From assembly GCA_035627675.1 (NCBI GenBank), contig DASPLH010000135.1:1-23863 (forward strand): a stretch of DNA of 23,863 nucleotides. Reading direction: 5' to 3'. Shown in pieces: positions 1-5,173 of this stretch (the first letter of the stretch is position 1; each line of letters opens with the position of its first letter). The notes below the pieces were generated by a model. It saw only the letters and a list, made by a program, of their open reading frames with translations. It was not told the DNA's origin and searched no databases. Position numbers and translations under genes: made by a program. The stretch is from DASPLH01 sp035627675 (lineage in GTDB: Bacteria > Acidobacteriota > Terriglobia > Terriglobales > Acidobacteriaceae).

Positions 1-1203
1 CGGGTCCAGGCGAACGGTTTCGCGCCACGCGGTTTCGGCACGCGCCATGCTGCCGCGCGTGTTGAAAGCGGACCCGAGTTCGAACTGTGCCCGAGCGTTC
101 TCCGGGTCGGAGTCGACGGCTGCTTCCAGCGCCTGGATGGCACCCTCGGCGTCTCCCTTGCGGTTCAGAATCTGGCCGCGAAGCATGAGCGCTTCGGAGT
201 CCTTTTTGTTGCTCTTCAGGATTTCGTCGATCAGACGCTGCGCATCGGCGTCCTGTCCCTTCAGCAGGAGGACCTTGGCATAATCCCGCTTCAGCCGTGT
301 GTCACTGCCGTGAGTTTTGAGAAGCTCGGCGAACTCGGCTTGTGCCGCATTCGAGTCCCCGATGCTCAGGTAATAGTCGGCCAGCATGCGGAATCCGACA
401 GGATCTCCGGCGAGCGATTGTTTGCCTTCCTTCATGACGGCTTCGGCCGCCGCCTTATCGCCCTTCTCGGTGAACATGCGGGCCAGGTCCACGCGCGGAC
501 CGATGGCAGGCTTCAGCGCGATGGCTTTACGGAACTGTTCTTCGGCTTCGGCCCACCGCTTCTGTGACTGAAACAGATGCCCCAGGCGGCGAGTTGCTTC
601 CACGGAGGATGGATCGGCGGCCTGGGCTTTCTTGAGCGACACCTCCGCGAGATCCGCCTTGCGCTCGGCGAACTGCATTCCAGCCAGGGTCGTCCAAAGC
701 GTCGCATTCGACGGATGAAGCGTGAGGGCTTGCTCGATCAGGGCGACAGCCTCCGGGCGGCGGTCCTGGGCCCAGCGGACGGTCGCCATCAGCCGGTGAG
801 CGTCAGGATCGCCGGCATTGGAATCGAGGGCTCCCTGCGCATACTTCTCCGCCTGACCGATGTCCTTTGCGCCGAGCATCAACTCTCCCAGCGCGACCTT
901 GGCGCCTACGTGGCTGGGTTCGAGCTGCAACACGCGCTCGAACGACCGAACGGCCTCTCCAAACCTCGTCAATTGCACCTGAACCCTGCCCAATTCGAAG
1001 TGGGCTTTGGCCGACTTGGGATCAGCTTTGGCGGCGTTGCTGAAGCGGATGGCCGCGTCTTCGAGTTTCCCGGCAGCGAGATCTTTCTCGCCCTCTGCCA
1101 GATATTGATTCCTCTTCGCGCCCGGATCCCTGTTGCATCCGATACCGAACACGAGGAGGGCCCCCAACAGCGCAAGACCCGCAGGATTCCTCATTCGATT
1201 CAC
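1..1203 (-). CDS. TPR-repeat lipoprotein, PEP-CTERM/EPS locus (partial, C-terminus outside window)
   Basis: The reading frame is open from the GTG at 1203 to the window edge, giving 401 codons and no stop. The N-terminus is a short hydrophobic signal (LALLGALLVFGIG) ending in Cys23, which fits a lipoprotein lipobox of imperfect consensus, so the protein is probably membrane-anchored outside the cytoplasm. The rest is tandem TPR helices with typical signatures such as AHFELGRVQVQL, AKVALGELML, ATRRLGHLFQSQKRWAEAEEQFRKA and AQFELGSAFNTRG. TPR proteins scaffold protein complexes, and long TPR lipoproteins are known companions of PEP-CTERM/exosortase clusters. The GTG is preferred over the in-frame ATG at 1194 because GGAG (1211-1214) lies 7 bases upstream of the GTG but 16 bases from the ATG. 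A sigma-54-type promoter sits about 50 bp upstream. The exact partner is unknown. Confidence 0.88.
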   Translation of the reverse strand, partial: MNRMRNPAGLALLGALLVFGIGCNRDPGAKRNQYLAEGEKDLAAGKLEDAAIRFSNAAKADPKSAKAHFELGRVQVQLTRFGEAVRSFERVLQLEPSHVGAKVALGELMLGAKDIGQAEKYAQGALDSNAGDPDAHRLMATVRWAQDRRPEAVALIEQALTLHPSNATLWTTLAGMQFAERKADLAEVSLKKAQAADPSSVEATRRLGHLFQSQKRWAEAEEQFRKAIALKPAIGPRVDLARMFTEKGDKAAAEAVMKEGKQSLAGDPVGFRMLADYYLSIGDSNAAQAEFAELLKTHGSDTRLKRDYAKVLLLKGQDADAQRLIDEILKSNKKDSEALMLRGQILNRKGDAEGAIQALEAAVDSDPENARAQFELGSAFNTRGSMARAETAWRETVRLDP

Positions 1204-1251
1204 TGGCGTGCTCCGTTCAACATATGCAGAAAGACTCCCCCGGGATTGCAG

Positions 1252-1267
1252 TGCAGGTTAGGAGCCA
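1252..1267 (-). promoter_or_regulatory. sigma-54-type (-24/-12) promoter of the TPR lipoprotein gene
   Basis: Read on the minus strand the site is TGGCTCCTAACCTGCA. It has GG and GC separated by 10 bases, with TGGC at -24 and TGCA at -12, close to the RpoN consensus TGGCACG-N4-TTGCA. The predicted transcription start is near 1241, ahead of the GGAG ribosome site and GTG start. No experimental support is available here. Confidence 0.62.
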
Positions 1268-1340
1268 ATCGCCACCGTCCCGAAGACAATGATTGGGGAA
1301 GAAGATTTGTCTTTTGTGGCAGCTATTTGAGACCAGGGAA

Positions 1341-1378
1341 GGAACTTTGGTTCCCACAGCATGGGAAATGATCTTCTC
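1341..1378. promoter_or_regulatory. Candidate upstream activator site: GGAA-N6-TTCC palindrome plus a degenerate second copy
   Basis: GGAACTTTGGTTCC (1341-1354) is a perfect 5-4-5 inverted repeat. A weaker copy, GGAAATGATCTTCT, begins at 1364, 23 bases on. The pair lies about 75-110 bp upstream of the sigma-54-type promoter at 1252-1267, a usual distance for an enhancer-binding protein. The same half-sites recur as two perfect copies in the 3196-3618 gap. The role is inferred. Confidence 0.42.
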
Positions 1379-1393
1379 TGCCAACTCGGGGCC

Positions 1394-1425
1394 AAAAAAG
1401 AAAGCCCGGCAGGGGGACGCCGGGC
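1394..1425 (-). terminator. Intrinsic terminator of the first PEP-CTERM gene
   Basis: A perfect 7-bp GC-only stem (GCCCGGC 1404-1410 with GCCGGGC 1419-1425, 8-base loop) is followed on the minus strand by a T-rich run (complement of AAAAAAGAAA, 1394-1403). It lies 22 bases beyond the stop codon of the minus-strand gene ending at 1448. Confidence 0.85.
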
Positions 1426-1447
1426 GAATGGTTCGATCAGGGTACGG

Positions 1448-2179
1448 CTACATCAACCGCCGTCTCAGGTTGAACGAGAGACCAAGCAAGCCGGAGCCGA
1501 ACAGCAGGACTGTTCCGGGCTCGGGCACCGACTCGTATTCGCCATCGTGGCTGAAGGGAGCCTTCACATACTTGAAGTGCCTCGCGGTCGAGCGCGTGTA
1601 GATGTGATCGTAAAGGTCGAAATGGATCCATGGGCTGGTCCCACCCGTGATCGTGACAGCGTAGGCATTGATCTGGCAGCCTACGTTGCCGGGAGCAGGA
1701 AGCGCATCGATGAAGTCGCCGCAGGGCGAGTCGGCAACGGTGAAGTCGCCGAGACCGTACTCGGTCCAATCGGTGCCAGCGCCATAGACGCCGTGGCTGG
1801 GAATGTCGGCGCCGTTGCCAAGCTTCGGAAGCGAGCCATCGGTGACCGTCTTAATATAAGCCGGCGTCCCCGGTGTGCTCGGATCGGTGAACCCTCCGAA
1901 GCCGGCCGTGGTGGTGGGCGTAAGCTCGATCGTGGTGTTCGCTCCGTGCTCATACGCTACCGCGAGCTTCACGTCGAAAATGCCGTACTTCGCCGGGCCA
2001 TCCATTAAGTTCCCGATTGCCCAAATGTTGAAAGTGGTTCCGCCTTCAACCACCCACGTTTCGGAAGTGTCGTCGTACGTGGCACCTTCAATGTAGAGCT
2101 GTAGCGTCGGCTCGGCAGCAGCCGCCGTCACAAGCAACAAAGCGATGACCAGTACCCCCATCATCCTGGTGTAATTCAT
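1448..2179 (-). CDS. PEP-CTERM sorting-domain secreted protein (paralogue 1)
   Basis: A secreted protein of 243 residues. It begins with a signal peptide (MNYTRMMGVLVIALLLVTAAAAEP, cleavage probably after AAA) and ends with a classic PEP-CTERM anchor: VPEPGTVLLFGSGLLGL followed by the basic tail RRR. Exosortases recognise this tripartite signal, and the protein is then processed and directed to the surface or matrix. The central domain, from LQLYIEGATYDD to the anchor, is shared with the neighbouring paralogue at 2464-3195. It includes two conserved cysteines (SPCGDF and GCQIN) that could form a disulfide, and the motif SPWIHFDLYDH. It may belong to one of the 'choice-of-anchor' PEP-CTERM families; I cannot assign it exactly. 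The ATG at 2179 is chosen because the signal peptide starts there and GGAGG (2192-2196) lies 12 bases upstream. A longer frame to 2215 has no such support. It has its own promoter and terminator. Confidence 0.9.
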   Translation of the reverse strand: MNYTRMMGVLVIALLLVTAAAAEPTLQLYIEGATYDDTSETWVVEGGTTFNIWAIGNLMDGPAKYGIFDVKLAVAYEHGANTTIELTPTTTAGFGGFTDPSTPGTPAYIKTVTDGSLPKLGNGADIPSHGVYGAGTDWTEYGLGDFTVADSPCGDFIDALPAPGNVGCQINAYAVTITGGTSPWIHFDLYDHIYTRSTARHFKYVKAPFSHDGEYESVPEPGTVLLFGSGLLGLSFNLRRRLM

Positions 2180-2228
2180 TCTGTAAAGCTTCCTCCATCC
2201 GTGACTGTCAGACACGTGACCTTGTCAG

Positions 2229-2244
2229 TGCAATCGCCGAGCCA
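2229..2244 (-). promoter_or_regulatory. sigma-54-type promoter of PEP-CTERM gene 1
   Basis: The minus strand reads TGGCTCGGCGATTGCA, differing from TGGCACG-N4-TTGCA at a single fixed position. The predicted transcription start is near 2219, 40 bases before the ATG at 2179 and upstream of its GGAGG. The -24 element overlaps an inverted repeat, CGAGCC-AGA-GGCTCG (2238-2252), which could be an operator. Of the sites in this window it is the best match to RpoN. Confidence 0.72.
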
Positions 2245-2355
2245 GAGGCTCGCCTTGCGAGAAGTTTGGTGATGCCTTGTAAGTCTTGTCATATCAGCAG
2301 ATTGGCTTCGCGTTCTCCGATCGCTGCGCTACGTGCTGTGTCCCTGAAGTGAAAA

Positions 2356-2369
2356 CCAATGCACATTGG
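2356..2369. repeat. Short perfect inverted repeat CCAATG-CA-CATTGG
   Basis: A 6-bp perfect palindrome with a 2-base spacer, about 112 bp upstream of the sigma-54-type promoter of PEP-CTERM gene 1. It occupies the place where the other units carry GGAA-N6-TTCC motifs but has a different sequence. No T-run follows, so it is not a terminator. The function is unknown and it could be chance. Confidence 0.3.
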
Positions 2370-2412
2370 GGAATGCAAATAGATATCGGGTAACCACGGC
2401 GACGGTGCCCCC

Positions 2413-2442
2413 TAACAAGAAAACCGGACGCGGAGCGTCCGG
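2413..2442 (-). terminator. Intrinsic terminator of the second PEP-CTERM gene
   Basis: A perfect 8-bp stem with a 3-base loop (CCGGACGC-GGA-GCGTCCGG, 2424-2442) is followed on the minus strand by TTTTCTTGTTAGG. It lies about 20 bases past the stop codon of the gene ending at 2464. Confidence 0.87.
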
Positions 2443-2463
2443 GCTCGGTGGCTGGAATGCCGG

Positions 2464-3195
2464 TCAGGTGTTCATGGCGCGGCGGAGGCGCATTGCCAGG
2501 CCGAGCAGTCCGGAGCCAAGCAACAAGACGGTTGCAGGCTCGGGGACCTGGCCGCCGTCGGACTCCCCATCATGGCTGAACGGAGCGTTCACGTACCGGT
2601 ACGCACCCTGCCTGCTGACATAGTGGTCGTACAGGTCGAAATGGATCCACGGGCTGCTGCCGCCGGTGATGGTGACTGTGTAGGCGTTGATCTGGCAGTT
2701 GGTGCTGCCGGGTGACGGCATCGCGTTGATGAAATCCGCGCACGGAGAGCTCTTGGCGGTGAAATCGCCCAAGGCGTATTCGGACCAGTCCGTGCCGGCC
2801 CCATAGATGCCGTGGCTCGGAAGATTGGCACCATCGCCTGTCTTGGGGGCCGCGCCATTCGTTACCGTCTGGAGCAACGTTGGCGCAACCGGCGTGTCCG
2901 GGTCCGTGAATCCACCATAACCACCCGTGGTGGCCGGGGCGATGGACAACGTCGTCCCGGATCCATGCTGGTAGGCGACCGCAAGCTTAACGTCGTAGAC
3001 GCCGCCGGTGGTCGGGTTACCGAGGTAGGCGACCGCCCAGATGTCGAACGTACTGGCTCCCGAGATCGCCCACGTCTCAGATAGGGCATCGTAGGCAGCT
3101 CCGGGAATATAGAGTTGCAATACCGGTTCTGCCGATGCGCCTATCGAAAGCCACATCACGCAGACCAAGACAGCTGGCAACAGGTACTTCTTCAT
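2464..3195 (-). CDS. PEP-CTERM sorting-domain secreted protein (paralogue 2)
   Basis: A 243-residue secreted protein with signal peptide MKKYLLPAVLVCVMWLSIGASAEP and C-terminal anchor VPEPATVLLLGSGLLGLAM followed by RLRRAM. It aligns almost end to end with the protein at 1448-2179, sharing LQLYI-GA-YD, VKLAVAY-HG, GGFTDP, PSHG-YGAGTDW-EY-LGDFT, CQINAY-VTITGG-SPWIHFDLYDH and APFSHDGE, plus the two cysteines. The pair arose by tandem duplication. The ATG at 3195 is chosen because the signal peptide begins there and GGGGGAAAG (3197-3205) lies just upstream. The frame extends to 3399, but that stretch includes the predicted promoter and codes for nothing recognisable. The protein is presumably a substrate of the exosortase encoded at the far end of the window; what it does in the matrix is unknown. 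Confidence 0.9.
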   Translation of the reverse strand: MKKYLLPAVLVCVMWLSIGASAEPVLQLYIPGAAYDALSETWAISGASTFDIWAVAYLGNPTTGGVYDVKLAVAYQHGSGTTLSIAPATTGGYGGFTDPDTPVAPTLLQTVTNGAAPKTGDGANLPSHGIYGAGTDWSEYALGDFTAKSSPCADFINAMPSPGSTNCQINAYTVTITGGSSPWIHFDLYDHYVSRQGAYRYVNAPFSHDGESDGGQVPEPATVLLLGSGLLGLAMRLRRAMNT

Positions 3196-3229
3196 TCTTT
3201 CCCCCACACCACTCATTGTCAGAACGAAT

Positions 3230-3245
3230 TGCAATTGCCCCGCCG
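3230..3245 (-). promoter_or_regulatory. sigma-54-type promoter of PEP-CTERM gene 2
   Basis: The minus strand reads CGGCGGGGCAATTGCA, with GG and GC separated by 10 bases and a consensus TTGCA at -12. The -24 box is less perfect (CGGC instead of TGGC). Transcription would start near 3220, 25 bases before the ATG at 3195 and just ahead of the ribosome site. Confidence 0.6.
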
Positions 3246-3421
3246 AAGAGTGCCGCTTTGCAGCCGCGCCGTATGTACCTGAAAGTACGTCGCTTAGCCC
3301 GCGTAAAGATCGCTGTGCATTTCCCCCTTCCGCGCCCTCCGTCGGTGCTTTCCGCAAATCCCTGCACATCGAAGAACGTCGATCCTCTTCGTCGCTCATG
3401 GCGCGAACACCCGGAAAGGGC

Positions 3422-3521
3422 CGGCGCTGGGCGCGTGGAAACGGATTTCCAGTAAGAAACGGAAATACATTTCCACTTGCTCAAGAACGGCGCTGGCCCT
3501 GTGGTTGAGCCGTCCAGCGCC
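3422..3521. repeat. CGGCGCTGG repeats flanking the tandem palindromes
   Basis: CGGCGCTGG occurs at 3422-3430 and again at 3488-3496, and its inverted form CCAGCGCC is at 3514-3521. The last two form an 8-bp inverted repeat with a 17-base loop. No T-run follows, so this is not an intrinsic terminator. The copies bracket the GGAA-N6-TTCC palindromes, suggesting a composite operator, but chance in GC-rich DNA is possible. Confidence 0.35.
3436..3474. promoter_or_regulatory. Tandem palindromic operators (GGAA-N6-TTCC x2)
   Basis: TGGAAACGGATTTCCA (3436-3451) is a perfect 16-bp palindrome with a 4-base centre. GGAAATACATTTCC (3461-3474) is a second perfect copy of the 14-bp core. The cores start 24 bases apart. 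They lie about 100-120 bp upstream of the right-facing site at 3572 and about 190-230 bp upstream of the left-facing promoter at 3245, distances usual for enhancer-binding proteins. A third perfect copy is at 1341-1354. The binding protein is unknown; the Fis-type regulator encoded next door is the obvious candidate. Confidence 0.5.
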
Positions 3522-3571
3522 ACGACGTTGTAAGTGTCTGATTCTTAAGAGTTCCTGCCTTGATACGCGTG

Positions 3572-3587
3572 TGGCATGTCACGTGCC
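3572..3587 (+). promoter_or_regulatory. Possible sigma-54-like promoter of the EPS operon (near-palindromic)
   Basis: TGGCATGTCACGTGCC keeps TGGC at -24 and TGC at -12 with the GG-N10-GC spacing, and would start transcription near 3598, 21 bases before the ATG at 3619. The opposite strand (GGCACGTGACATGCC) also satisfies GG-N10-GC, so it may instead be a dimer operator. It lacks the A/T expected after the -12 GC. Confidence 0.4.
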
Positions 3588-3618
3588 CTAACGTGTTCGG
3601 ACCCTTCGGGGACAACAG

Positions 3619-4551
3619 ATGGCAGAGCATGCGTCGATAGCGATGAACCAAATCACAACATTCTTCTGGCCGCAGGTTGGGAATCCCGCCATGCGCGATC
3701 TCCAGAAGGTGGTAGGAAGTGCGGCGGCGACTGATCTACCGCTCATGATTATCGGCGAGCACGGAACAGGCCGCAGCCTGTTGGCGCGCGACATCCACGA
3801 GCGATCGGCGCGTCGTGCTGCGCCGTTCACGGTGATCTCGGCCAGGACGGCATCCGCGGAAACACTGCGCCAGCTGCTGAACGATGTGACCCACGCGGGG
3901 ACGGTCCTGTTGGATGACGTGGCGAGCCTGCAGGAGTCCTCACAGGGAGTATTACTGGCGTGGTTGCGTCAACATGGCTCCGACACCGGCGCTCCTCGGC
4001 TCATCAGCTTGAGCACCCCGAGCGACAGCTTATCGGCGGAACAGAATCTGCTTGCCGACGAACTGCTGTACCGGCTGAGCGCTATTGCGTTGTACCTGCC
4101 CCCGCTGCGCGACCGCCGCGAAGACATTCCGGAGCTTGTGAGCCATCTCCTCGCTCGTGTTGCCGCGGAGTTCCATCGCGATGAACCCCGTCTCAGCGCA
4201 AGGCTCCTGGAGTTTTTCGATCAGCACCCCTGGAGCGGCAATGTGCGCGAGCTCGAGGGTGCGCTGAAGATGCTGCTGGCCGTTGAAGACGAAGAGATGG
4301 TGATGACGATGCTCAAGAACTCGAGCTTCGGCCATGTAACGAAAACCATGCCTGTTCAGTTGAAGCAGGCGTCGCGGGCGGCTGCCCATGCGCGGCAGAG
4401 ACAGGTGATCGCAGACGCCCTGGCGAGGACCGAAGGGAACCGCAAGCGCGCGGCCAAGGAACTGAACATCAGCTACAAAGCCTTGCTCTACAAGTTGAAG
4501 CAGTTTGGCCTGCCGTCGGTCGCAGTTCCAGACGCAGGAGGCGAACGGTGA
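3619..4551 (+). CDS. Degenerate sigma-54-activator-like AAA+ / Fis-type HTH regulator lacking GAFTGA
   Basis: A 310-residue protein with no N-terminal receiver domain. Residues about 20-220 form an AAA+ domain of the bacterial enhancer-binding family: Walker A-like GEHGTGRS (46-53), Walker B VLLDD (96-100), arginine-finger region PPLRDRRED (161-169) and sensor II HPWSGNVRELEG (203-214). Residues 257-296 are a Fis-type helix-turn-helix (TEGNRKRAAKELNISYKALLYKLK). Three key features are altered: the Walker A lysine is arginine (R52), Walker B DE is DD, and the stretch that should carry ELFGHEKGAFTGA is missing, shortening the Walker A-B interval by about 18 residues. It therefore probably binds DNA but cannot activate sigma-54 in the normal way. 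It could be a repressor, a competitor, or a sigma-70-type regulator. GGGGA lies 7 bases before the ATG; an internal ATG (residue 9) is the alternative start. Its stop overlaps the next start. Confidence 0.88.
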   Translation: MAEHASIAMNQITTFFWPQVGNPAMRDLQKVVGSAAATDLPLMIIGEHGTGRSLLARDIHERSARRAAPFTVISARTASAETLRQLLNDVTHAGTVLLDDVASLQESSQGVLLAWLRQHGSDTGAPRLISLSTPSDSLSAEQNLLADELLYRLSAIALYLPPLRDRREDIPELVSHLLARVAAEFHRDEPRLSARLLEFFDQHPWSGNVRELEGALKMLLAVEDEEMVMTMLKNSSFGHVTKTMPVQLKQASRAAAHARQRQVIADALARTEGNRKRAAKELNISYKALLYKLKQFGLPSVAVPDAGGER

Positions 4552-5165
4552 ATCGACATACGGTGATGTTGCTGGCGGTGACGATGCTGTTGGCGGGTCT
4601 TTCGAGTGCCCAGGAAGCGGCTCCCGCAGCCAACGCCGGGAACCAGGCGGCGCAAGCTTCGGCGGCTGCGCCCGTCGCCACCCAGGAATACAAGATCGGC
4701 GCCGAAGATCTGCTGACGGTGAGTGTGTGGCGCGAACCGGACATGTCCGGGGCTGTGCCCGTGCGGCCGGATGGAAACGTGACGATCGCCTTGCTGGGCG
4801 ACGTTCCAGCCGCCGGCATGACGGCAGCGCAACTGAGCGCCTCGATCGAGGAGAAGCTGCGTAAGTACCTGACGGATCCCCGCGTGACGGTGGTCGTCAC
4901 CGAAGTGCGCAGCAAGCGCGTGTACGTGATCGGCGAAGTGGCGCGCCAGGGGCCGATGACGTTGACGGCTGGAATGAGGGTCTCGCAGGCGATTTCGTCG
5001 GCCGGCGGCTTCACCCAGTTCGCCAACACGAAGAAGATCCTGGTGCTGCGCAATGAGAGCGGCAGCCAGCACAAGTACAAGTTCAACTACAAAGAGTTCG
5101 TCGAGGGGCGGAACACTGCGCAGGACATTCCGTTGATCGCCGGCGACACGGTGGTGGTCCCGTGA
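4548..5165 (+). CDS. Polysaccharide export protein (OPX/Wza family)
   Basis: A 205-residue exported protein that in the family forms, or gates, the periplasmic/outer-membrane channel for polysaccharide. The signal peptide is MNRHTVMLLAVTMLLAGLSSAQE, without a lipobox cysteine. The Poly_export domain follows (YKIGAEDLLTVSVWREPDMS through DPRVTVVV, about residues 48-125). A SLBB-like region comes next (KRVYVIGEVARQGPM, then VSQAISSAGGF). It is short compared with Wza and has no C-terminal membrane helix, matching the small OPX type of PEP-CTERM loci. The GTG start at 4548 overlaps the regulator's TGA and is preceded by GGAGG (4537-4541), so the two genes are translationally coupled. Confidence 0.9.
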   Translation: MNRHTVMLLAVTMLLAGLSSAQEAAPAANAGNQAAQASAAAPVATQEYKIGAEDLLTVSVWREPDMSGAVPVRPDGNVTIALLGDVPAAGMTAAQLSASIEEKLRKYLTDPRVTVVVTEVRSKRVYVIGEVARQGPMTLTAGMRVSQAISSAGGFTQFANTKKILVLRNESGSQHKYKFNYKEFVEGRNTAQDIPLIAGDTVVVP

Positions 5166-5173
5166 GGGGATAT

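Larger units (their letters stand above)
3196..3618. other. Divergent regulatory region between the PEP-CTERM genes and the EPS operon
   Basis: I see no convincing gene in this 423-bp gap. Short frames cross it on both strands but lack ribosome sites and recognisable protein features. It contains a sigma-54-type promoter facing left (3230-3245), a weak GTAC-N6-GTAC repeat near 3276-3291, two tandem GGAA-N6-TTCC palindromes (3437-3474), CGGCGCTGG repeats around them, and a sigma-54-like near-palindrome facing right (3572-3587). It probably controls both directions. Confidence 0.7.

Noticed and set aside
3489..3521. GGCGCTGG...CCAGCGCC as a terminator
   Set aside because: The loop is 17 bases and no T-run follows on either strand. 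It is treated as an operator-type repeat instead.
3077..3523. Short frames in the 3196-3618 gap (both strands)
   Set aside because: No ribosome site, no recognisable domain, and they overlap the predicted promoter and palindromes.
3619..4551. Calling the regulator a normal sigma-54 activator (PrsR)
   Set aside because: It lacks a receiver domain, GAFTGA and the Walker A lysine, so the activator role is not supported.
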